A stretch of DNA of 10,688 bases from Nocardioidaceae bacterium (GTDB lineage: Bacteria; Actinomycetota; Actinomycetes; Propionibacteriales; Nocardioidaceae), in contig JAICRS010000096.1 of assembly GCA_025966335.1 (NCBI GenBank), positions 1 through 10,688 on the forward strand. The letters run 5' to 3'. Every line of letters begins with the position of its first letter. Position 1 is the stretch's first letter. Shown piece by piece: positions 5,631-10,688 of this stretch. Under the pieces are notes generated by a model. That model ran no database searches and was not told the DNA's origin. It saw only the letters and a list, made by a program, of their open reading frames with translations. The position numbers were made by a program, and so were the translations under genes.

Positions 5631-6574
5631 ACGAATCCGACGCGCCGCAACGGCGCATCCTGGTCCTGGCCCACACCGGCCGGGACGAGGCGCGTGCGGT
5701 CGCGACCCAGTTCTGCAAGGCGCTGCACCAGCACGGCATCGCGCTGCGCCTGCTGAAGGACGAGGCCGCCGAACTCGCGCTCGACCTGCCGGGTGTGGAG
5801 ACCGTCGAACCGAGCCCGGACGCGACCGAGGGGTGCGAGCTGGCGGTGGTGATCGGTGGTGACGGCACGATCCTGCGCGCGGCCGAGCTCGCGCACGACT
5901 CCGGCACCCCGCTGCTCGGGGTGAACCTCGGCCACGTCGGCTTCCTGGCCGAAGCCGAGTCGGACGACGTCGAGTTCACCATCGACGCGATCGTGCACAA
6001 GCGCTACACCTCCGAGGAGCGGCTCACGATCGACGTGTCGGTCTTCCGGGACGGCGAGCTGGTCACCTCCACCTGGGCGCTGAACGAGGCCAGCGTGGAG
6101 AAGGCTGCCCGGGAGCGGATGCTCGAGGTCGTCGTCGAGGTGGACGGGCGGCCGCTGTCACGCTGGGGCTGCGACGGCGTGGTGTGCGCCACCCCGACCG
6201 GGTCCACCGCCTACAACTTCAGCGCCGGCGGCCCCGTGGTGTGGCCCGGTGTCGAGGCGCTGCTGATGGTCCCGATCAGCGCCCACGCGCTGTTCGCCCG
6301 CCCGATGGTGGTGGCACCGACCTCCGTGCTCGCGGTGGAGGTGATCGCGCGCACCGACGGAGCCGGCGTGCTCTGGTGCGACGGCCGGCGCACCGTGGAC
6401 CTGCCTCCCGGCGCCCGGATCGAGGTACGCCGCGGTCGCTCGCCGGTGCGCCTGGTCCGGCTGCACCAGGCGCCGTTCACCGACCGGCTGGTGGCGAAGT
6501 TCGACCTGCCGGTCGCCGGCTGGCGTGGCGCCGCCGAACGACGCCGCCGCAACAACGGCGGTGACCATGCTTGA
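5627..6574 (+). CDS. nadK: NAD kinase
   Basis: The predicted protein has 315 residues, normal for actinobacterial NadK/PpnK. It phosphorylates NAD to NADP using ATP or polyphosphate in the cytosol. The diagnostic GGDGT motif is at 77-81 in AVVIGGDGTILRAAE, followed by GVNLGHVGFLAE at 98-109. Also present are the substrate-binding ALNEASVEK at 151-159 and the glycine-rich TPTGSTAYNFSAGGPVVWP at 189-207. The C-terminal 15 residues are arginine- and asparagine-rich and look like a disordered tail. The GTG start at 5627 overlaps the tlyA stop (GTGA); AAGGTGGAG at 5616-5624 is the ribosome binding site. The gene overlaps recN by eight bases. The same tlyA-nadK-recN order is found in mycobacteria and many other Gram-positive bacteria. 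Confidence 0.96.
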   Translation: MNESDAPQRRILVLAHTGRDEARAVATQFCKALHQHGIALRLLKDEAAELALDLPGVETVEPSPDATEGCELAVVIGGDGTILRAAELAHDSGTPLLGVNLGHVGFLAEAESDDVEFTIDAIVHKRYTSEERLTIDVSVFRDGELVTSTWALNEASVEKAARERMLEVVVEVDGRPLSRWGCDGVVCATPTGSTAYNFSAGGPVVWPGVEALLMVPISAHALFARPMVVAPTSVLAVEVIARTDGAGVLWCDGRRTVDLPPGARIEVRRGRSPVRLVRLHQAPFTDRLVAKFDLPVAGWRGAAERRRRNNGGDHA

Positions 6575-8306
6575 GGAGCTCCGGATCACCTCGCTCGGGG
6601 TGATCGACGAGTCCGTGCTCGAGCTCGGTCCCGGCCTCACCGTGATCACCGGTGAGACCGGTGCCGGCAAGACGATGATCGTCACCGCGCTCGGACTGCT
6701 GCTCGGTGGCCGCGCCGACTCCGGGGCGGTGCGCACCGGGGCGAAGGCGGCGCGCGTCGAGGGCCTCGTGAACCTCGGCGCCGCCGGACCCACGCTCGCC
6801 ACGAAGGTCGACGACCTGGGCGGGGAGATCGAGGACGGGCGGTTGCTCCTGGCCCGGCAGATCTCGGCCGAGGGCAGGTCCCGGGCCTACGCCGGCGGCG
6901 TCTCGGTCCCCGCCGCCACCCTGTCCGGACTGGCCGACCCGCTGGTCGCCGTGCACGGGCAGTCCGACCAGCACCGACTGCTGCAGCAGACCGCGCAGCG
7001 GGACGCCCTCGACAGCTTCGCGGGTCGCAAGGCGCTGCGGCTGCGGGACGACTACGCCGAATGCCACCGCCGGCTGCGCGCTATCGAGGCCGAGCTGGCC
7101 GAAGTGGTCGAGACCGCACGCGAACGGGCCCGGGAGGCGGACCTGCTCCGGTTCGGCCTCGGTGAGGTCGAGGCGGTCTCGCCCGAGCCGGGGGAGGACT
7201 CCGCCCTCGCCACGGAGGAGGCCCGGCTCGGTTTCGCCGACACGCTGCGCACGGCCGCCGAGCAGGCGCGGGAGTGCCTGTCCTCGGAGGACGGCGCCAC
7301 CGACGCGCTCGGCACCACGTCCGCCGCGCGGAAGCTGCTCGACGGGGTCCGCGAGCACGACCCGGAGGCCGCCGGACTCGCGGACCGGCTCGCCGAGGTC
7401 AGCTACCTGCTCTCCGACGTGGCCGCCGACGTGTCGTCCTACGCCTCCTCCCTGGACACCGACCCGGTCCGCCTCGCCGCGGTGTCCGAGCGCCGGGCCG
7501 CGCTGACCGGCCTGACCCGCAAGTACGGCGAGACCATCGACGAGGTGCTCTCCTGGGCACAGACCGCGTCCCGCCGGTTGCTGGACCTCGACAACACCGA
7601 CGAGCACATCGACGCCCTGCGCCGGGACCGAGACGCGCACCGGGGCGAGCTGGCCGGACTCGGGGCGGCGCTCAGCGCCGAACGCCGGAAGGCGGCCGCC
7701 CGGCTCGGCAAGGTGGTGACCAGCGAGCTGGACTCGCTCGCGATGCCGCACGCCACCCTCACCATCACGGTCCGCCAGACCGAGGCCGGCGACGCCGGCC
7801 TGCCGGTCGACGGCCGCAGGCTCCGGTTCGGACCGACCGGGCTCGACGAGGTCGAGTTCCTGCTCGCCGCCAACAAGGGCGCCGAACCACGCCCGTTGAA
7901 CAAGGGCGCCTCCGGCGGTGAGCTGTCCCGGGTGATGCTGGCCGTGGAGGTGGCGCTCGCCGCGACCAACCCGGTCCCCACCTTCGTGTTCGACGAGGTC
8001 GACGCCGGAGTCGGGGGCAAGGCCGCGGTCGAGGTCGGCCGCAGGCTCGCGATGCTGGCCCGGCACGCCCAGGTGCTGGTCGTGACCCACCTGCCGCAGG
8101 TGGCCGCCTTCGCCGACCAGCACGTCGTGGTCGTCAAGAGCAGCGACGGGTCGGTGACCACGTCCGGCCTGACCGCGCTCGACGACGAGAGCCGGGTCAA
8201 GGAGCTCTCCCGGATGCTTGCCGGGCTCGAGGACTCCGACACCGCGATCGCCCACGCACAGGAGCTGCTCGACACGGCACAGGAAGCGCGTACGCCGACC
8301 CGCTGA
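6567..8306 (+). CDS. recN: DNA repair protein RecN
   Basis: The predicted protein has 579 residues (M. tuberculosis about 587, E. coli 553). RecN is an SMC-like ATPase that acts early in double-strand-break repair on the nucleoid. The N-terminal half-ATPase has MLEELRITSLGVID and the Walker A GETGAGKT at 29-36, with a VHGQSDQH Q-loop-like motif at 129-136. Residues from about 145 to 345 are Ala/Glu/Arg-rich and helical, fitting the coiled-coil arms. The C-terminal half has the ABC signature ASGGELS at 448-454, Walker B FVFDE at 473-477 and the D-loop region VDAGVGG. All key residues are intact. ATG 6567 is chosen because family members begin close to LEELRI; the frame stays open upstream to 6525, inside nadK. 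It overlaps the nadK stop by eight bases, so coupling is likely. No SOS-box was recognised, as expected for an internal operon gene. Confidence 0.96.
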   Translation: MLEELRITSLGVIDESVLELGPGLTVITGETGAGKTMIVTALGLLLGGRADSGAVRTGAKAARVEGLVNLGAAGPTLATKVDDLGGEIEDGRLLLARQISAEGRSRAYAGGVSVPAATLSGLADPLVAVHGQSDQHRLLQQTAQRDALDSFAGRKALRLRDDYAECHRRLRAIEAELAEVVETARERAREADLLRFGLGEVEAVSPEPGEDSALATEEARLGFADTLRTAAEQARECLSSEDGATDALGTTSAARKLLDGVREHDPEAAGLADRLAEVSYLLSDVAADVSSYASSLDTDPVRLAAVSERRAALTGLTRKYGETIDEVLSWAQTASRRLLDLDNTDEHIDALRRDRDAHRGELAGLGAALSAERRKAAARLGKVVTSELDSLAMPHATLTITVRQTEAGDAGLPVDGRRLRFGPTGLDEVEFLLAANKGAEPRPLNKGASGGELSRVMLAVEVALAATNPVPTFVFDEVDAGVGGKAAVEVGRRLAMLARHAQVLVVTHLPQVAAFADQHVVVVKSSDGSVTTSGLTALDDESRVKELSRMLAGLEDSDTAIAHAQELLDTAQEARTPTR

Positions 8307-8358
8307 CCCGCGCATCCTCCGCGGAAGTGTTGCCGGTGCGTGGCAGGATTGCTGCGCG

Positions 8359-9573
8359 ATGAAATTCCCCTCCCGACAAAAGACCGTTGAAGGCCTGCCC
8401 GGAACCGCCGGGACCGCCAGGCTGGACCGGCGTACGACCACGCTGGTGCGCCGGTTGCGCCCCGGCGACGTCGCGGTGATCGACCACCTCGACCTCGACC
8501 GCGCCACCGCCGAGGCTCTGGTCGACTGCGGGGTGGCAGCGGTGGTCAACGCCTCCTCGTTCATCTCCGGCCGCTATCCGAACCTCGGCCCGGAGCTGCT
8601 CGCCAAGTCGGGCATCACGCTGCTCGACAACGTGGGCTCCGAGGTGTTCGCGAAGGTCAGTGACGGCGCCCCGGTCCGGGTCCACGAGGGACGCCTCTAC
8701 GTCAAGGACGAGCCGGTCGTCGCCGGCCGGGAGCTCTCCGCCGCCGACGTGCAGGAGATGATGGAGGAGGCGCGCGGCGGGTTGTCGACCCAGCTGCAGA
8801 GCTTCACCCACAACACCACCGAGTTCCTGCGCCGCGAGCAGGACCTCCTGCTGCACGGTCAGGGTGCCCCGGCGATGCGCACGAAGATCTCCGGCCGGCC
8901 CGTGGTGATCGTCGTCCGCGGCTACGACTACCGCGACGACCTCAAGCGGCTCAAGCGCTACATCCGGGAGCAGCGGCCGGTCCTGGTGGGTGTCAACGCC
9001 GGCGCCGACGCGCTGCTCGCGGCCGGCCACCGCCCCGACGTGGTCGTGGTCGGCGAGGACGGGCTCGCCCAGGGCAGCCGGGCCGGCGACGGTGACACCG
9101 TCTCCGACAAGGCGCTGCGCGGAGCGCGCGAGGTCGTGCTGCACACCGACCGGGCCGGTCGCGCCGTGGGCTCGGACCGGCTCGACCGGATCGGGGTCCG
9201 GGCACAGAACTTCTCGGCGTCGGGCACCAGCGAGGACATCGCCATGCTGCTCGCGGACCTTTCCGACGCGTCGCTGATCGTCCTCGTCGGCACGCACGCC
9301 AGCCTCGACGAGTTCCTCGACCGGCACCGGTCGGGCCTGGCCAGCACGTTCCTCACCCGGCTCCGGGTCGGCCCGAAGCTGGTCGACGCCAAGGGCGTTC
9401 CCCAGCTCTACTCAGGCCGGGTGCGCCTCTGGCACCTGCTGCTGATCCTGCTCGCCGGGGTCGCCGCGCTCCTGGTCGCGCTGGCCGCCACGCCGGTGGG
9501 CCAGGAGTGGTGGACGACCGTGCAGGCCTGGCTGAACGACCTCTCCGACTGGTTCCAAGGACTCCTCACGTGA
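8359..9573 (+). CDS. steA: SteA, putative cytokinetic ring protein (Rv1697-like)
   Basis: The predicted protein has 404 residues. The N-terminal half includes GDVAVIDHLDLDRATAEAL at 36-54 and SGRYPNLGPELLAKSGITLL at 70-89. The centre is thiamine-pyrophosphokinase-like, with VVRGYDYRDDL at 185-195, GVNAGADALLAAGHRPDVVV at 211-230, a DGDTVSD motif at 244-250 and VGTHASLDEFLDRHRSG at 310-326. A single transmembrane helix lies at about 358-379, followed by a tryptophan-rich tail of about 25 residues on the outer face. In Corynebacterium glutamicum SteA works with SteB at the septum to control cell-wall hydrolysis during daughter-cell separation. The same role is inferred from sequence and from the adjacent steB. 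An AGGA at 8345-8348 precedes ATG 8359 at ten bases. It lies 52 bases after recN and overlaps steB by GTGA. Confidence 0.9.
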   Translation: MKFPSRQKTVEGLPGTAGTARLDRRTTTLVRRLRPGDVAVIDHLDLDRATAEALVDCGVAAVVNASSFISGRYPNLGPELLAKSGITLLDNVGSEVFAKVSDGAPVRVHEGRLYVKDEPVVAGRELSAADVQEMMEEARGGLSTQLQSFTHNTTEFLRREQDLLLHGQGAPAMRTKISGRPVVIVVRGYDYRDDLKRLKRYIREQRPVLVGVNAGADALLAAGHRPDVVVVGEDGLAQGSRAGDGDTVSDKALRGAREVVLHTDRAGRAVGSDRLDRIGVRAQNFSASGTSEDIAMLLADLSDASLIVLVGTHASLDEFLDRHRSGLASTFLTRLRVGPKLVDAKGVPQLYSGRVRLWHLLLILLAGVAALLVALAATPVGQEWWTTVQAWLNDLSDWFQGLLT

Positions 9574-10517
9574 TCTCATTCCGCTACCACATCGTCTCGA
9601 TCGTGTCGGTCTTCCTGGCACTCGCCGTCGGCGTCGCGCTCGGCGGCGGTCCGTTGAAGGGCGAGGTCGACAACACCCTGGTCGAGCAGGTCGAGGCCGA
9701 CCGCAAGGCCAAGGCCGACCTCCAGGCGGAGATCAGCGCCCTGCGCAGCACCAACGCCTTCACCGACGCCTTCGCGAAGACGGTGGCCCCGAGCCTGCTC
9801 GGGCAGGGACTCGCGGACCGGCCGGTCACCTTGATGGTGCTGCCCGGTGCCGACGAGTCGGTGGTCACCGAGGTGTCCGACCTGATCGGGGTGGCCGGCG
9901 GCTCGGTGGCCGGGACGGTTCGTGTCGGCGAGGGACTCGTCGATGCGGGCAACAAGCAGCTGGTCGACGAGCTGGCCAGCCAGCTCCTGGACGGGACCCC
10001 GGACGTGAGCGTCGCCGACGACGCGAGCGGCTACGAGCGGATGGGTGCGCTGATCGCTCGCGCCGTGGCCACCGACGAGGATGGCGGCGCAGCGGTCGAC
10101 GACGCCGCGAACAGCATCCTGTCCGGACTGAGCACGGCGAACCTGATGTCGGCGCAGGGTGAGTTCACCCGTCGCGGCAGCCTGGTGCTGTTCGTGGCCG
10201 GTGAGACGTCGGGCAAGGCGGACCGGTCGGGTGCGGGCACCATCGTCAGCTCGTTGGCCGGGGCGATCGACGCCGACTCCGACGGCGTCGTGGTGGCCGG
10301 ACCGGTGTCGTCCGCGCGCGCCGGTGGGGCCGTCGAGGCGGTCCGGACCAACGTCGCCACGGCGAAGGACGTGTCCACCGTGGATGCGCTGTTCCGTGCG
10401 GCCGGCCAGGTGGTCACCGTGATGGCGCTGTCCGAGCAGGCCGCCGGAGAGGCCGGCCACTACGGTGCCGTCGACGCGGCCGACGGCGCGATGCCGGGCG
10501 CCGTCCCCGCCGACTGA
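9570..10517 (+). CDS. steB: SteB/MctB family membrane protein (Rv1698-like, copper transporter-annotated)
   Basis: The predicted protein has 315 residues. It begins MISFRYHIVSIVSVFLALAV, the family hallmark: a short cytoplasmic end and one transmembrane helix at about 6-26 that acts as an uncleaved anchor. Residues 32-60 are charged and heptad-like (VEQVEADRKAKADLQAEISA), suggesting a coiled coil, and the rest is a predicted extracytoplasmic alpha/beta domain. The M. tuberculosis member Rv1698 (MctB) has been linked to copper homeostasis. The C. glutamicum member SteB partners SteA at the septum; the operon with steA favours the division role. The usual copper-transporter label should be treated with caution: the protein has no cysteines and I see no obvious metal site. 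GTG 9570 overlaps the steA stop (GTGA), with AAGGA at 9557-9561 as ribosome binding site. The C-terminus is Ala/Gly/Asp-rich. Confidence 0.88.
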   Translation: MISFRYHIVSIVSVFLALAVGVALGGGPLKGEVDNTLVEQVEADRKAKADLQAEISALRSTNAFTDAFAKTVAPSLLGQGLADRPVTLMVLPGADESVVTEVSDLIGVAGGSVAGTVRVGEGLVDAGNKQLVDELASQLLDGTPDVSVADDASGYERMGALIARAVATDEDGGAAVDDAANSILSGLSTANLMSAQGEFTRRGSLVLFVAGETSGKADRSGAGTIVSSLAGAIDADSDGVVVAGPVSSARAGGAVEAVRTNVATAKDVSTVDALFRAAGQVVTVMALSEQAAGEAGHYGAVDAADGAMPGAVPAD

Positions 10518-10525
10518 GCCTCATC

Positions 10526-10545
10526 GCCGCGCACTTCGGCGCGGC
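10526..10545 (+). terminator. Putative operon terminator after steB
   Basis: GCCGCGC (10526-10532) and GCGCGGC (10539-10545) form a perfect 7-bp, all-GC stem with a 6-nt loop ACTTCG. It begins nine bases after the steB stop and is followed by only TT, so it is a U-tract-less candidate. It directly abuts the proposed -35 of pyrG and would separate pyrG from read-through. Confidence 0.5.
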
Positions 10546-10546
10546 T

Positions 10547-10576
10547 TGGTCAAACCCGGCGACGTATTGGTAGCCT
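10547..10576 (+). promoter_or_regulatory. Putative pyrG promoter
   Basis: TGGTCA (10547-10552, four of six matches to TTGACA) and TAGCCT (10571-10576, a TANNNT -10 preceded by GG) are 18 bp apart. The -10 is a good actinobacterial housekeeping type; the -35 is weak. The start region, six to nine bases downstream of the -10, is C10582, C10583, C10584, G10585. Confidence 0.55.
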
Positions 10577-10581
10577 AGAAC

Positions 10582-10630
10582 CCCGTGGACGGGTGAGTTT
10601 TCTCGCCGCACATCCAAGACACCACGGGAG
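10582..10630 (+). promoter_or_regulatory. pyrG leader: start-region C-tract pairs with the ribosome binding site
   Basis: CCCGTGG at 10582-10588 is the exact reverse complement of CCACGGG at 10622-10628, which overlaps the pyrG Shine-Dalgarno GGGAG (10626-10630). The 33-nt loop holds a second hairpin: GGTGAG (10592-10597) with CTCGCC (10602-10607), one G-U pair and a TTTT loop. An RNA beginning at C10582 would hide the ribosome binding site in a 7-bp stem. One beginning at G10585 keeps only four pairs, GUGG-CCAC, and leaves GGGAG free. The pairing is read from sequence; the regulatory role is inferred by analogy with enterobacterial pyrC. Confidence 0.5.
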
Positions 10631-10635
10631 TTCTC

Positions 10636-10688
10636 TTGGCCGCATCGCAGCCGACCAAGCACGTCTTCGTCACCGGGGGCGTCGCCTC
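10636..10688 (+). CDS. pyrG: CTP synthase, N-terminal fragment (cut by window end)
   Basis: Only the first 17 codons and two bases are present: M-AASQPTKHVFVTGGVA. The KHVFVTGGVxS pattern is the start of the amidoligase domain of CTP synthase, which makes CTP from UTP, ATP and glutamine and usually reads K-[YH]-[IV]-F-V-T-G-G-V-V-S. The position after steB matches M. tuberculosis, where pyrG (Rv1699) follows Rv1698. TTG 10636 is taken as the start because GGGAG at 10626-10630 sits five bases before it and no ATG or GTG in frame fits the family N-terminus. The truncation is only due to the window edge. Confidence 0.9.
   Translation, partial: MAASQPTKHVFVTGGVA

Noticed and set aside
8307..8358. 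Promoter for steA in the recN-steA gap
   Set aside because: CAGGAT at 8344-8349 is a poor -10 and no -35 lies at 16-18 bp. Read-through from recN is the simpler reading, although weak internal initiation cannot be excluded.
6477..8564. Open reading frame of 695 codons on the minus strand over recN
   Set aside because: It is antisense to recN, whose Walker A, signature and Walker B motifs are intact. Its translation is low-complexity (R, G, V, L, P, H rich) with no recognisable domain, as expected from high-GC DNA with few stops.
10581..10588. Bacillus-type pyrG control by reiterative G addition and attenuation
   Set aside because: That system needs a GGG start and a terminator whose arm is C-rich before pyrG. 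Here the start region is CCCG, and no terminator with a U-tract lies between it and the TTG.

Overview
The window is ordinary-looking chromosomal DNA from a high-GC Gram-positive bacterium (Actinomycetota). GC is strongly biased to the third codon position, GTG and TTG starts are frequent, and tlyA, nadK, recN, steA, steB and pyrG occur in the order known from Mycobacterium tuberculosis (Rv1691 to Rv1699). The wording of the SteA, phosphatase and TPR proteins reminds me of Propionibacteriales such as Nocardioidaceae, but that placement is only an impression. I see no mobile element, phage gene, CRISPR array, tRNA or pseudogene.

Layout. Positions 1-340 are the 3' end of a 23S rRNA, followed by a tRNA-free spacer, a complete 5S rRNA (450-568) and a 15-bp perfect hairpin terminator (578-610). 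A promoter-like pair (627-654) leads into a TPR protein with an arginine/glycine-rich N-terminus (724-1656), then a small SSB-like OB-fold protein (1789-2157). A DUF1015 gene runs the opposite way (3441-2176) and converges on ssb; both stop codons lie inside one 11-bp palindrome. From a compact divergent promoter region (about 3430-3457) a long plus-strand operon begins: HAD phosphatase, a 69-aa Rv1693-like protein, tlyA, nadK, recN, steA and steB. Several junctions are 4-nt GTGA or 8-nt overlaps, which suggests translational coupling. A hairpin (10526-10545) closes this run, and pyrG (from 10636, cut by the window end) has its own promoter and a structured leader.

How the genes fit together. 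The operon mixes rRNA modification (TlyA), NADP supply (NadK), double-strand-break repair (RecN), a membrane pair acting at the division septum (SteA/SteB) and head-group phosphate recycling (HAD phosphatase). It is best seen as a conserved housekeeping cluster rather than a single pathway.

Most notable observation. The pyrG leader carries CCC at positions 6-8 and G at position 9 downstream of a TAGCCT -10 element. The same C-tract pairs perfectly (7 bp) with the sequence overlapping the pyrG ribosome binding site. This is the arrangement known from enterobacterial pyrC, where the CTP/GTP ratio chooses a C start (hairpin forms, translation off) or a G start (no hairpin, translation on). Because pyrG makes CTP, the logic would be direct feedback. 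I regard this as the best candidate here for an undescribed regulatory device; it is inferred from sequence alone.
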